From the NCBI RefSeq assembly GCF_018598585.1, contig NZ_JAHESD010000043.1, positions 1-51,227 of the forward strand: a DNA stretch of 51,227 nucleotides, written 5' to 3'. The notes beneath the pieces were generated by a model. The model searched no databases and was not told the DNA's origin. It saw only the letters and a list, made by a program, of their open reading frames with translations. This stretch comes from Chryseosolibacter indicum. Its GTDB lineage: Bacteria; Bacteroidota; Bacteroidia; Cytophagales; Cyclobacteriaceae. A program made the translations under genes and the position numbers. Below, one piece after another: positions 1 to 9,089 of the stretch; position 1 is the stretch's first letter, and each line of letters starts with the position of its first letter.

Positions 1-204
1 GTAATGGGTGATGAGAGAACTTATGAACGCGTTGTAAGCTTACGGGCAGTAACAAGTACCGATGGTATGACTGCTGATTGGGCTCATCTTCCTTACGATT
101 TTCTAGCAGAAATCTCCAGCGACATAATAAACAAGGTAAAAGGAGTTAATCGAGTTGTTTACGACATAAGTTCAAAGCCTCCCGCTACAATAGAATGGGA
201 ATAA
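1..204 (+). CDS. guaA: GMP synthase (glutamine-hydrolysing), C-terminal end
   Basis: This is the last 67 codons of GuaA, which converts XMP to GMP with glutamine and ATP in purine synthesis. The frame is open from the first base, so the gene starts outside the window. The visible part is the C-terminal dimerisation domain, with the family-typical stretches [28 protein letters not shown], the GVNRVVYDI motif and the terminal KPPATIEWE, which is nearly invariant in GuaA. The stop is at 202-204. About 50 bases separate it from the next gene on the same strand. The call is secure because the C-terminus is diagnostic. Confidence 0.96.
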   Translation, partial: VMGDERTYERVVSLRAVTSTDGMTADWAHLPYDFLAEISSDIINKVKGVNRVVYDISSKPPATIEWE

Positions 205-253
205 TTTTTTGATATCTGTAAGGCTGTTTAATTGATGTGCAAATAAGAAACCG

Positions 254-1966
254 ATGCGTAATTTACTTTTTGTTGTTCTGTTTAGTTCTTCTTTTACAGT
301 ATTAGCACAAACTGATTATAATAGACTTTATAGCAATGCGAAAGATCTTTATAAGCAAGGCAAGTATAATCTTGCAATGGAGAGCTTTAAACCATTGGTT
401 ATTTATGATCAGAATAATCCTTATTCTGAGTATGCATCATTCTACTATGCCGTTTCAGCCTATAATCAGGGATACAAAGCAGTAGCGAAGGATGCGTTCA
501 ATCAAATTAAAAAACAAAATAGCAGGTGGGATAAAATTAATGAAGTAAACTTTTGGCTTGCTAAAATTCACTTCGATAATGGAGACTACTTTCAGGGATT
601 GAAAACGCTACAGGCTATTGAGGATAAAAAATTTGAAAAGGATATAAGTGCATTAAAAGCCCAGGCTGTTTCAAAGATAACAGACGTTGAGACCTTGCGC
701 ATGATGCAGGAAGAGTACGGGAAGGATGAGATTATAGGAAAACAGTTTGCTGAGGTTTTGGCTAAGAATGTAACAAGCGCAGAGGATAAGAAGCTGTTAG
801 AGTCATTGATCAATAAGTATAATTTGAAACGTAGTGAGTACCTCCCGGAGGCGCCGAAAACATTTCATAAAGACCGTTACGCAGTGGCTGTCTTATTTCC
901 TTTCAATGTTTCCTCTTTAGATCCTACACCTTCTAAAAAAAGGAACCAGATACTTCTTGATTATTACGAGGGAGTAAAACTTGCAGTTGATACCTTGAAT
1001 CGTCAAGGTGTAAATATTAGTCTTCGGGCATATGATACGGAAAGAAACACAGATAGAATTAAGCGTCTGTTGGCTACTGACGAATTAAAAAACACTGATC
1101 TCATCTTTGGGCCTTTCTACCCAGAAGAAAATAAAATAGTTCAGGAATTCTCCATCGCTAATAGAGTTAATACTGTTCATCCTTTCTCTAACAGTACCGA
1201 CATGATTGAGAATAATCCACATGCATACTTATTTCAACCTTCATCCGAAAATCTTGGAAGAAAGTCTGCGGAGTTTTTAGCAGGACGTACAAGAAGGAAG
1301 AGTTGTATGATATTTTATGGTGTAGGAAAGAAGGACTCTGTACTGGCGGCAAACTTTGCAGCCAAAGCTACGGAGAAGGGTCTAAGGGTAGTTCTTAAAA
1401 AGAAAGTTCCAAGGGAAGATGTAGGTAAAATCCTCGATATTCTGGCTACACCAACAGAGTTTGATGAATTTAAATATCCAACACAATTCACGCTAAAGAA
1501 GGATAGCATTGGCGGAATATATGTAGCTTCTGATGATGCATTGATTTACGCGAAGGTTGTCAGCAGTATTGAAACAAGGGGAGATTCAATAAGAGTAATA
1601 GGTTCAGAAAATTGGATTGATGATAATACAATTGATCTTGAAAAGTATCAGACGTTACACATTACACTTACAGCTCCTAATTTTGCTGATCCTTCAAAGC
1701 CTAAATACATTGATTTCTTCAACAAGTTTACCCGAAGGTATGGTAGAACGCCATCTGCATTTGCAAGAATGGGCTTCGAGTCTATGATGCTTTTTGGAAA
1801 ACAGTTAAAAGAAAACGGAGTCTTCTTTCAGGAGGGATTATCCAAGTCAGGCAACATACCAGGTTATCTTACAGAAGGCTTTAATTATGAATACAGCCGT
1901 GATAATTCTTTGATACCTTTTATTTCATTTGATCAAGGGCGTTTTAAAGTTGTTGAGAAAAAATAA
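254..1966 (+). CDS. Secreted TPR plus periplasmic-binding (type 1) fold protein, LpoA-like architecture
   Basis: The 570-residue protein has a cleavable signal peptide (residues 1 to about 18, ending VLAQ) and no lipobox cysteine. Residues about 20-190 look like helical TPR-type repeats (for example DLYKQGKYNLAMESFKPLV). Residues about 205-560 look like a type 1 periplasmic-binding or receptor-ligand fold, with AVAVLFPFN at its start, a YYEGVKLAVDTLNRQG helix and DLIFGPFYPEE. No ABC permease or ATPase is nearby, so a transport role is doubtful. TPR followed by a PBP1 fold is also the architecture of LpoA, the cell-wall synthase activator of Gammaproteobacteria, but homology is not shown. Only 3 bases separate its stop from hemL, so the two are probably co-transcribed. 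Confidence 0.7.
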   Translation: MRNLLFVVLFSSSFTVLAQTDYNRLYSNAKDLYKQGKYNLAMESFKPLVIYDQNNPYSEYASFYYAVSAYNQGYKAVAKDAFNQIKKQNSRWDKINEVNFWLAKIHFDNGDYFQGLKTLQAIEDKKFEKDISALKAQAVSKITDVETLRMMQEEYGKDEIIGKQFAEVLAKNVTSAEDKKLLESLINKYNLKRSEYLPEAPKTFHKDRYAVAVLFPFNVSSLDPTPSKKRNQILLDYYEGVKLAVDTLNRQGVNISLRAYDTERNTDRIKRLLATDELKNTDLIFGPFYPEENKIVQEFSIANRVNTVHPFSNSTDMIENNPHAYLFQPSSENLGRKSAEFLAGRTRRKSCMIFYGVGKKDSVLAANFAAKATEKGLRVVLKKKVPREDVGKILDILATPTEFDEFKYPTQFTLKKDSIGGIYVASDDALIYAKVVSSIETRGDSIRVIGSENWIDDNTIDLEKYQTLHITLTAPNFADPSKPKYIDFFNKFTRRYGRTPSAFARMGFESMMLFGKQLKENGVFFQEGLSKSGNIPGYLTEGFNYEYSRDNSLIPFISFDQGRFKVVEKK

Positions 1967-1969
1967 TTA

Positions 1970-3265
1970 ATGAAGAATATTTCAAGGAGTACTGCGCTAT
2001 TTGAAAGAGCCAAGCAGTTTATACCAGGAGGAGTAAATTCTCCTGTTCGTGCTTTTAAGGCAGTAGGAGGTAATCCTCTTTTTATTAAAAAAGCGAAAGG
2101 TGCTTATCTCTACGATGAAGATGGCAATGAATATGTAGACTTAATCAACTCATGGGGACCTATGATCTTAGGGCATGCGTACCCTGCGGTAGAAGAAGCA
2201 GTGAGAGAGGCGCTGTCATGCTCTCCATCTTTCGGGGCACCTACAGCTCGCGAGGTAGAAATGGCTGAATTGATCTGTTCAATGATCCCTTCTGTTGAGA
2301 AAGTAAGAATGGTGAATTCGGGAACAGAAGCCACGATGTCTGCAATAAGGGTAGCGCGCGGTTTTACAGGTAGAGATAAGATTATTAAAATGGAAGGGTG
2401 CTATCATGGCCATGGTGATTCGTTTTTGATCTCAGCTGGTAGTGGTGCATTAACATTTGGCTATCCGGATAGTCCTGGTGTAACCAAAGGCACGGCACTT
2501 GATACATTGACGGTTCCTTTCAATGACTTAAATGCAGTAGAACTACTTGTTGAAAAGAATGCCGGACAGATCGCTGCCTTAATATTAGAACCCGTGGTTG
2601 GTAATATGGGATGCGTACCTCCGGCTGAAGGGTACCTGGAAGGTCTGCGTAAGATATGTTCAAAATCAGGCATTGTACTGATTTTTGACGAAGTAATGAC
2701 TGGCTTCAGATTATCACAAGGAGGTGCCCAGCAATTATATAATGTAAAACCTGACCTTACAACATTAGGAAAAATCATAGGAGGCGGATTACCTGTTGGC
2801 GCTTACGGCGGAAAGCGGGAAATTATGGATTCAGTATCGCCAGCAGGACCAATATACCAGGCTGGCACATTATCAGGAAATCCAATGGCAATGGCAGCAG
2901 GGCTTGCAATGCTAAAGCATTTGAAAGATAATCCTGGCATTTATGATGCATTGAATGGCACAGCTAACTTCATTATTCAGGGATTGCAAAAGCAGATTAG
3001 CAAATACAGACTATCATGCTCAATCAATCATGTCGGTTCGATGTTCACATTGTTTTTTACTGACAAAAAGGTAATTGACTTTGCTTCTGCGAAAACCTCA
3101 GATACGGTGTTATTCGGGAAATATTTTCAGGCGATGTTAAGCAGGGGAGTTTACCTGGCGCCGTCTCAGTACGAGGCTTTGTTCTTGTCTGCAGCTATAG
3201 ATAAGACAATTGCAGATAGAATCATTCAGGCAAGTAATGAATCATTGGAAGAGATAACAAAATAA
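1970..3265 (+). CDS. hemL: Glutamate-1-semialdehyde 2,1-aminomutase
   Basis: HemL isomerises glutamate-1-semialdehyde to 5-aminolevulinate, the second step of the C5 heme/tetrapyrrole pathway, using pyridoxamine/pyridoxal phosphate in the cytoplasm. The 431-residue length is normal. Visible landmarks are the N-terminal FIPGGVNSPVRAF, the MVNSGTEATMSAIRVAR cofactor-binding segment, the YHGHGD motif, FDEVMTGFR with the PLP-contacting Asp240, and TTLGKIIGGGLPVGAYGG in which Lys268 is the expected Schiff-base lysine. The start follows the upstream gene by 3 bases. The gene ends in a hairpin shared with the convergent TPR gene. Confidence 0.97.
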   Translation: MKNISRSTALFERAKQFIPGGVNSPVRAFKAVGGNPLFIKKAKGAYLYDEDGNEYVDLINSWGPMILGHAYPAVEEAVREALSCSPSFGAPTAREVEMAELICSMIPSVEKVRMVNSGTEATMSAIRVARGFTGRDKIIKMEGCYHGHGDSFLISAGSGALTFGYPDSPGVTKGTALDTLTVPFNDLNAVELLVEKNAGQIAALILEPVVGNMGCVPPAEGYLEGLRKICSKSGIVLIFDEVMTGFRLSQGGAQQLYNVKPDLTTLGKIIGGGLPVGAYGGKREIMDSVSPAGPIYQAGTLSGNPMAMAAGLAMLKHLKDNPGIYDALNGTANFIIQGLQKQISKYRLSCSINHVGSMFTLFFTDKKVIDFASAKTSDTVLFGKYFQAMLSRGVYLAPSQYEALFLSAAIDKTIADRIIQASNESLEEITK

Positions 3266-3290
3266 AAAAAGGGCCGAAGCCCTTTTTATT
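3266..3290. terminator. Bidirectional intrinsic terminator between hemL and the TPR gene
   Basis: The sequence forms a GGGC-CGAA-GCCC hairpin extended by an A run on the left and a T run on the right, so it can terminate transcription from either side. It lies exactly between two convergent stop codons. Confidence 0.85.
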
Positions 3291-4952
3291 TTATCGTCCT
3301 TTCTGTGCAGGAGCTGGTTTATTCAACTCTCTCATAAATTCTTTAGCACCACTATGTGCAGGGTCCAGTTGCAGAATCTTGTCGTAGTAAGATTTGGCCT
3401 GAACTACGTTTCCTTCTTTATGAATGGAATAAGCACCTAAATATTCATAAGCTTCAATAATGGATTTCTTGTTCTTTTCAGGGTCTTGCAATGCCTTTGA
3501 CAGGAACGTGTCATACATAGGCTTAGCTAAACCAGTTGTCATTGTTGAATCTACGTTTGCTTTTGCTCTTGCTGCAAAAAGATATACAGGTAGCGGTGTT
3601 TTTTCACCTTGCATTTCAACAACCTTTGAGAAGGCTGAATCTGCAGCACTGAATTGATCGCTGAAATAATATGCTTGTCCAAGGTTCCAGTAGTCTTGTG
3701 CAGCCGGCTGATTCCTGATAGACATTAATTGCTTGGTTGTTTCCGCAGCTTCTACATATTTCTTTCTCTTCATGAAAGTAGTGGCTTGTAACTGCAGAAC
3801 ATCGAATTGAGCGGAATCAAGATCCAAGCTTTTAGCAAATGCATCGTTAGCCAAAGAATCCTCTTTCAAATCAACAAGCAACTTACCATAATAAGCATAG
3901 TCAGAGGCTTGTATTTCCTCAGGTTTAACCTTTTGAAAATATTGCTCTAATACAGGTCTTGCTTCATTTCCTTTACCTTGCTCAATTAATGAGTACGCAT
4001 AGAACTTAAGTGCAGTAGGAGAGGCATTAGGCGAATTGATTACCTCCTTAAATATTTCATTGGCCTTATCATATCGCTTAGCCATGAAAAGGAAGAACGC
4101 ATATTGATATCTCGCTTGTCCTGCATTTTCAGTAATAGGAAGATATTTTTCATATGCTTCAACAGCCTTGTCTGCTTGCTTGTTTAGGTAGTATGCCTCA
4201 CCAAGTTCCTTATACGCAGGTGCATATTGAGGATCTGCCTGAACCGCCTTGTTCAGGTATTCCATTACCATGTCTGTATTTTTTGAGCGTTGGTATACTT
4301 TGGCAACTTTGTAAAAAGCTTTACCATTTTTAGGGTCGGCGCTTCCTGCGCGCTCGTAGCTGCTCACAGATTCACCACCGTTATTTTGCTTTAAGTAAGC
4401 ATCTCCTAAAAGAATATGAACTTCAGGATCTGATCCATTAATAGTTTTGGCCTTATTAAGAAGGTTAATGGCATCAAGTATAAACTTTGTGTCAGCCATA
4501 TATCCTTCAGCAACTGCTTTTAGAACATTAGCATCTTTTGATTTGCTTACTGATAAGGCTTTGTCAAAATGTAATTTTGCTTCAGTAGCGTTTTTATCCA
4601 GCAGCTTCACATGACCCTTTCCAGCATGGTTAAGGCCATCTTTTTCATTCATGCTTATACCTTTTTCAAAAGCCTGTAGTGCTTTTTCTTTGTTTCCTGT
4701 GCGTAAATAACCAAGGCCCAGGTAGTATTGGTTTGAGGAACTTTTATCTGCAAGCTTTTCAAGTTCACTAATTCCTTTTGAGGGTTGTTCAATATCAATA
4801 AGGCGCAATGCGCTTCTTACTTCCGGACTTTGCGCGAATGTGAATGTCGAGATCGCAATAAATGCGAATGCTAACATAATTCTCGAAAAACCATTCGGCT
4901 TATCGAATAGTCCTGAAGTTTTAAATTTTTCAGGGCTCACTGAGTTTTTCAT
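3291..4952 (-). CDS. Secreted tetratricopeptide-repeat protein
   Basis: This 553-residue protein begins with an unusually long polar N-region (about 24 residues) before a hydrophobic signal segment (MLAFAFIAISTFTFAQ). The mature part is almost entirely TPR units; clear repeats include NQYYLGLGYLRTGNKEKALQ, KAFYKVAKVYQRSKNTDM and PAYKELGEAYYLNKQADKAV, where small and aromatic residues keep the 34-residue TPR spacing. No catalytic domain is seen. It lies at the distal end of the exbB-exbD-exbD-tonB operon, about 95 bases after the PstS-like gene. This suggests a periplasmic scaffold associated with that energy-transduction system, but that role is inferred from position only. Confidence 0.8.
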   Translation of the reverse strand: MKNSVSPEKFKTSGLFDKPNGFSRIMLAFAFIAISTFTFAQSPEVRSALRLIDIEQPSKGISELEKLADKSSSNQYYLGLGYLRTGNKEKALQAFEKGISMNEKDGLNHAGKGHVKLLDKNATEAKLHFDKALSVSKSKDANVLKAVAEGYMADTKFILDAINLLNKAKTINGSDPEVHILLGDAYLKQNNGGESVSSYERAGSADPKNGKAFYKVAKVYQRSKNTDMVMEYLNKAVQADPQYAPAYKELGEAYYLNKQADKAVEAYEKYLPITENAGQARYQYAFFLFMAKRYDKANEIFKEVINSPNASPTALKFYAYSLIEQGKGNEARPVLEQYFQKVKPEEIQASDYAYYGKLLVDLKEDSLANDAFAKSLDLDSAQFDVLQLQATTFMKRKKYVEAAETTKQLMSIRNQPAAQDYWNLGQAYYFSDQFSAADSAFSKVVEMQGEKTPLPVYLFAARAKANVDSTMTTGLAKPMYDTFLSKALQDPEKNKKSIIEAYEYLGAYSIHKEGNVVQAKSYYDKILQLDPAHSGAKEFMRELNKPAPAQKGR

Positions 4953-5047
4953 AAGCTTTACTTCTTGATTTTTACTTTACTTTTCTTTCCTGCGCGTTAA
5001 AATAACGTGCCTAAGCTACAATTTATATATTACTTATTCCAGCGGTC

Positions 5048-5986
5048 TTATTTCTCAATTTCAAATGGCTTCGGATTAACTTCAATAATTCTTACAGGCA
5101 TCGTTTTCGGAACCAGTCCTGTTTTAAGAATTATCCTTTGCCCCCGTTCACTTGCGAGAAAAGAAGAGAATCCTGTCCCTAATCCTGTTCTTGTTTCCCG
5201 GTTTATAACAGTTATCGTTCTCATTAGCGGATAATGTTTTAGCGCCATATATGCCTGATAGGGCTGAAAATGTGTACTGTCTCCGGAAACCCCTACAACT
5301 TTTACCTTCTTCAAAAATGTATTTGTTGTAGGATCATCACTGATCCATTCAACGCCTATTAAACCGAGTGCATTCGGGTTTTTGCTTACATAGTCTACTA
5401 CAGCTTCATTATTTTCTACTGCATAACAATTGGCAGGTAGTTTATCTACTTTAGCAATTGAGTCTTTTAAGTATCGAACCAAACCAGATTTCGGGTTGTC
5501 AAAAACAATCTCTATGCCAGCATTCGTGCGGCTACCCAATTGATTCCAGTTGCTAACAGTACCACTCAAAATCTGTTTTAATTGCGCCATGCTAATTAAA
5601 GTATCTTTTCTCTCGGGATTAACAATAATAGCGGCACCGCTCAACGCGATATCAACTTCATCGGGTGTAATTCTTTTTTCCTTAAAATAAGCTCTTTCCT
5701 CTGGCACTAAATGCCGGGTAACAATAGCGAGTCTAACACTGTCTTTCATCAACTCTTCCATAGCCTCAATTTCCGGCAAATAGAGAACTTCAACTTTTGC
5801 TTTAGTGTAGATGCTGTTGAAGGTTTCTACTTCTGTCTCTATTAAAGGTCGTAAAGACTCATCAGCAGATATCTTGATAGAACCGGTAGTGGGGGTATCG
5901 AGAAGCCGTCCATTCTTATCTGTATCCCGGCATGAGATAAAAAACAGAAATAGAATAACTGCATACAGATAACGTATGTTCTTCAT
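5048..5986 (-). CDS. PstS-like substrate-binding lipoprotein
   Basis: The product is a type 2 periplasmic binding protein of the PstS/phosphate-binding-like group. The signal peptide ends in a lipobox (FLFFISC), predicting a lipid-anchored protein. Typical segments are GSIKISADESLRPLIETEVE at the domain start, the LSGAAIIVNP strand, LKQILSGTVSNWNQLG, and NPNALGLIGVEWISDD near the hinge. I chose the ATG at 5984-5986, which gives a short MKN signal peptide; an ATG three codons upstream (5995) is also in frame. There is no PstC/A/B beside it. It follows tonB and a small membrane gene, so it may serve the TonB system rather than an ABC importer. Confidence 0.8.
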   Translation of the reverse strand: MKNIRYLYAVILFLFFISCRDTDKNGRLLDTPTTGSIKISADESLRPLIETEVETFNSIYTKAKVEVLYLPEIEAMEELMKDSVRLAIVTRHLVPEERAYFKEKRITPDEVDIALSGAAIIVNPERKDTLISMAQLKQILSGTVSNWNQLGSRTNAGIEIVFDNPKSGLVRYLKDSIAKVDKLPANCYAVENNEAVVDYVSKNPNALGLIGVEWISDDPTTNTFLKKVKVVGVSGDSTHFQPYQAYMALKHYPLMRTITVINRETRTGLGTGFSSFLASERGQRIILKTGLVPKTMPVRIIEVNPKPFEIEK

Positions 5987-6019
5987 AACAAACATTTAAA
6001 TTTAAATTTCCGGCCTTAC

Positions 6020-6253
6020 TTATTCCGGATTAGAGAAATATTTTCGATACAGTTTATAGCCTCTGTAGAGTCCGTAAAGGATAAGAAGAGTGCCTATGAC
6101 TTTGGCGTACGTTTCGGGAACATTACGTATCTCCTGGGCTTTAAAAATAATGGTTGTACCGATAACAACGTACAGTACAACCATTATTGCTCCGAAGCTC
6201 TTGGCTATTAGGTCTGACGCTGATAGCTTCCGTTCTTCGTTATTTTCTTCCAA
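6020..6253 (-). CDS. Small two-helix inner-membrane protein of unknown function
   Basis: The 77-residue product has two predicted membrane helices, about residues 17-37 (AIMVVLYVVIGTTIIF) and 47-65 (YAKVIGTLLILYGLYRGYKL), with charged ends. I do not recognise a named family. It starts 3 bases after the tonB stop and ends 24 bases before the start region of the PstS-like gene, so it is embedded in the operon and is very likely a real gene. A structural or accessory role in the ExbBD-TonB complex is possible but unproven. Confidence 0.75.
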   Translation of the reverse strand: MEENNEERKLSASDLIAKSFGAIMVVLYVVIGTTIIFKAQEIRNVPETYAKVIGTLLILYGLYRGYKLYRKYFSNPE

Positions 6254-6256
6254 AAT

Positions 6257-7054
6257 CTAGTTCAGTTTAAATCTGATTGGTAATACGAATCTTACAAATA
6301 CAGGCTTACCATTTTGCTTACCTGCTTTCCAGGGAGGCATCATGTTTACAACGCGTTCTGCTTCTTTATCGCAATCTGCGCTAATACCACGGATGGTCTT
6401 TACTTCGCTGATTGCACCGTCTTTACCTACAACAAATTGTACATAAACAGTACCATCAACGCCCATACGTCTCGCACTAGCTGGGTAGCGCATATTTTTA
6501 CGAATAAAGTTCATCATCGCTTCGTAACCACCTTGGAACTCTGGCTGCTGTTCTACCACTGTAAAGATCTGGTTGTCATCTTCCTGAACAACAACTTCCT
6601 GAACAGGCTCTTCGAACACCACTTCTGTAGGACCTTCTACTTCTACAGCTGCAACCTCGTTTTGTTTGATCTCTTCAATTGTTGGTACTTCCTCAACCAC
6701 TTCCTCTTTTACCACTTTAGGTGGAACGAATTTGATCACCTTCTGCAGCTTAGGAAGCTGAACTTGTGGTGGAGGTGGTTTCGGCTTATCAATTGGAGGC
6801 GGTGCCGACAATTCAGTGTACACCAATTTCTTGGGAGGTGCTTTCTCTATAACCTCCTCAGGTTTCAGCATGGAATATATAGCGGGGCCATAAACCAGAA
6901 GTGTAAGAATAACTAGTGTAATCACTACTCCCTTAAACACATTCGTACCGTAAATCTTTCTTAATACATAAGCACCATAAGATTGATTACGGCCCTCAAA
7001 TACTATGTCATCCCAACGCTGAGCTACTGCCACATTGCTTTCTGCCGTTTTCAT
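6257..7054 (-). CDS. tonB: Energy transducer TonB
   Basis: The 265-residue protein has the TonB plan: a cytoplasmic N-terminus, one membrane helix at about residues 40-60, a proline-rich periplasmic linker (PPPIDKPKPPPPQVQLP, followed by a Glu/Val-rich section), and a C-terminal TonB domain at about 170-265 containing MRYPASARRMGVDGTVYVQF and a terminal VRFVLPIRF strand. It couples inner-membrane proton-motive force to outer-membrane receptors. The N-terminal segment before the helix, RWDDIVFEGRNQSYGAYVLR, is typical of Bacteroidota TonB proteins. It begins 2 bases after the stop of the second exbD. No TonB-dependent receptor is in the window. Confidence 0.93.
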   Translation of the reverse strand: MKTAESNVAVAQRWDDIVFEGRNQSYGAYVLRKIYGTNVFKGVVITLVILTLLVYGPAIYSMLKPEEVIEKAPPKKLVYTELSAPPPIDKPKPPPPQVQLPKLQKVIKFVPPKVVKEEVVEEVPTIEEIKQNEVAAVEVEGPTEVVFEEPVQEVVVQEDDNQIFTVVEQQPEFQGGYEAMMNFIRKNMRYPASARRMGVDGTVYVQFVVGKDGAISEVKTIRGISADCDKEAERVVNMMPPWKAGKQNGKPVFVRFVLPIRFKLN

Positions 7055-7056
7055 AG

Positions 7057-7605
7057 TTATTTAGTTTGAGTTTCAGTAGTTACGTCTTCTAAATTTCCGG
7101 AGATAATAGCTTTATCATCCGGAGTAAAATCCACAATAGCGTAACGCTTAGTAGCGGTTATCTCCATCTCATCAAGAATGTCAACCATGTTGTTATACCT
7201 GGATTCATCTTGAGGCTTGATGAGCACCATTAACTTTGGATTTTCTCTGTTTCTATCTAGTAACAATTTTCTAATGCCATCCTTAGAGTAGTTTGTTACC
7301 TCTGCGGGAGGAGTTAGGCCTGTCCAGTAATAGATTTTATCCTTGTCACCAAGCACAATATTGAGAATGTCATTCTCATTGATTTTGGTTTGCTCGGTTT
7401 CATCTTTTACTTTATCGGGCATAGTAACCTCCATGGTCTTAGGCTTGTTGAAGGTTGACGTAAGAATAAAAAAGGTCAATAACAAGAAGGCCAAGTCCAC
7501 CATGGGAGTCATATCTACTTTGGTAGACTGTTTCTTCGCACGAACCTTGCCGCCACCTTTTTTACCACGTCCTCCGCCACCACCGCCTTGATTTACTTCT
7601 GCCAT
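7057..7605 (-). CDS. exbD: ExbD/TolR family biopolymer transport protein (second copy)
   Basis: The 182-residue product has a Gly/Lys-rich cytoplasmic N-terminus, one membrane helix containing VDMTPMVDLAFLLLTFFILT with the conserved proton-channel aspartate (MVDLAFLL), and a periplasmic domain. It partners ExbB to form the proton channel that powers TonB. It is 12 bases downstream of the first exbD and 2 bases upstream of tonB. The Gly-rich tract after residue 5 is specific to this copy. Two different exbD genes in tandem are common in Bacteroidota. Confidence 0.92.
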   Translation of the reverse strand: MAEVNQGGGGGGRGKKGGGKVRAKKQSTKVDMTPMVDLAFLLLTFFILTSTFNKPKTMEVTMPDKVKDETEQTKINENDILNIVLGDKDKIYYWTGLTPPAEVTNYSKDGIRKLLLDRNRENPKLMVLIKPQDESRYNNMVDILDEMEITATKRYAIVDFTPDDKAIISGNLEDVTTETQTK

Positions 7606-7617
7606 AGTTTTATTTGT

Positions 7618-8223
7618 TTAAGCTCCAGCTTCGTTTTCTAAATTCGTGATAAGATTGAACCTTAGAATCTTGCGATCAATAAGTGTTTCAACTACCTGCT
7701 TAATAATTTTATAGTTAGAATCGCGGTCGCCTTTAATCGCAATTCTGATCTTACTAGGATTGGTCAATCGACCAAACACAACCCAGTCTGCCAGTTCATT
7801 ATTAACAGAGTCAGCAGGAATTCCAGGTTGCTGAACGCGATCCCTTTCATCAGGAGCCATATCAAGGTATTGTGGTAACGCCCTTACAGGTATACCAAAA
7901 CCAGACATTACTGCAAATGAATTTAATTGCTCTTCAGTGAAGCTAACACCATGTTTAGCTCCCATATCCTGTAACATCTTTTTGCGGTTGCCTTGGTTAT
8001 CCATATCAAAGAATACTCTGCCGTCTTTTGCTACCGAAATAATGATACGGTCTCTGTCCGGAAGAATAATTTCTGATTCAGATTTTGGCATGTCAACAGC
8101 TACAGGTTCTACTGGAGCAAATGCAGCTGTTAGCATAAAGAATGTTACAAGTAAGAAGGCAAGATCCACCATCGGCGTCATGTCAATGGATGGAGAGCTT
8201 CTATGTACTTTAACTTTCGCCAT
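7618..8223 (-). CDS. exbD: ExbD/TolR family biopolymer transport protein (first copy)
   Basis: This 201-residue ExbD starts with SSPSIDMTPMVDLAFLLVTF, holding the membrane aspartate expected in the proton path, followed by a periplasmic domain. Compared with the second copy it carries an extra central insertion of about 40 residues (roughly 95-140) between the early periplasmic strands and the KIRIAIKGDRDSNYKIIKQV segment that resembles the usual ExbD core. The insertion may define a distinct periplasmic partner. It lies 26 bases after exbB in the same operon. Confidence 0.92.
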   Translation of the reverse strand: MAKVKVHRSSPSIDMTPMVDLAFLLVTFFMLTAAFAPVEPVAVDMPKSESEIILPDRDRIIISVAKDGRVFFDMDNQGNRKKMLQDMGAKHGVSFTEEQLNSFAVMSGFGIPVRALPQYLDMAPDERDRVQQPGIPADSVNNELADWVVFGRLTNPSKIRIAIKGDRDSNYKIIKQVVETLIDRKILRFNLITNLENEAGA

Positions 8224-8249
8224 TTTTAATGTTTATATACTAGTTAGTA

Positions 8250-9089
8250 TTAGTGACTTACAACTTTAACGCCTTGTGACGCTGAGAAATTCTGGATAAT
8301 GCTATAGCTTGCTTCGTCTATACCATAAGTCAATGAATCGATCTTGCTGGTAAAGAAGTTATAAAGAATGATCGCTAACGCAGAAGTTCCGATACCCAAC
8401 GCAGTGTTGATAAGCGCTTCAGAAATACCGTTAGAAAGAGCAACCGCATCAGGAGCACCAGAAGTAGCAATCGCTCTAAACGCCGCGATCATACCTGTTA
8501 CCGTTCCAAGAAGCCCCATCAACGTTGCAACCGAAGCAATGGTAGCTATAATTACAAGGTTTCTCTCAAGCATTGGCATTTCAAGCTGAGTCGTTTCTTC
8601 TATGTCTTTCTGAACTAATAACACTTTTTTCTCAGGTTCGAGTTCAGTGTTTTTAGATAATTCGCTGTACTTCAAAAGGCCAGCCTTTACAACATTAGCG
8701 ACTGAACCTCTTTGTCTGTCACATTCTGCAATAGCTTGGCTGATGTTATTGGTAGCAAGTAATGATCTGATCTTGTTTACAAACTTACTAACACTTCCTT
8801 TACCAGTAGCGCTACTTAAAGTGATAAGACGCTCGATACCGAAAGTGATTGTCATAATCAAAAGAGCGATAAGCACAGCCACAACAACACGGCCTTTATA
8901 AATTACACCCAACCAGCTTCTCCATCCTTCTGAAATGGGGTGACCTGATGGATCTCCTCCTTCAAAGTTTTGAGGATCACCCAATACGTAAAAATAAATA
9001 AGGAATGCGATTACAATTTCTAAAGGAATAACAATTGCCGCGAACGTTGTCTTCAGACTATCCCCCAGTGAACTAGAATTTTTTGCCAT
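8250..9089 (-). CDS. exbB: MotA/TolQ/ExbB proton channel family protein
   Basis: ExbB is the inner-membrane channel subunit of the TonB energising complex. The 279-residue protein has an N-terminal helix (about 14-34), a second helix at about 65-85 (VVVAVLIALLIMTITFGIERL), a cytoplasmic loop, and the conserved C-terminal channel pair. The latter includes VIIATIASVATLMGLLGTVTGMI and the second-helix region GISEALINTALGIGTSALAII, both hallmarks of the family. The extra N-terminal helix is usual in Bacteroidota ExbB. It is the first gene of the operon running to 3291. Confidence 0.94.
   Translation of the reverse strand: MAKNSSSLGDSLKTTFAAIVIPLEIVIAFLIYFYVLGDPQNFEGGDPSGHPISEGWRSWLGVIYKGRVVVAVLIALLIMTITFGIERLITLSSATGKGSVSKFVNKIRSLLATNNISQAIAECDRQRGSVANVVKAGLLKYSELSKNTELEPEKKVLLVQKDIEETTQLEMPMLERNLVIIATIASVATLMGLLGTVTGMIAAFRAIATSGAPDAVALSNGISEALINTALGIGTSALAIILYNFFTSKIDSLTYGIDEASYSIIQNFSASQGVKVVSH

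Noticed and set aside
2461-2778. A 105-codon minus-strand frame inside hemL
   Set aside because: Antisense shadow of a fully conserved enzyme.
6314-6916. A 200-codon plus-strand open frame opposite tonB
   Set aside because: It is antisense to a well-supported tonB, and its translation is rich in Phe, Cys, His and Trp as expected of an antisense shadow.
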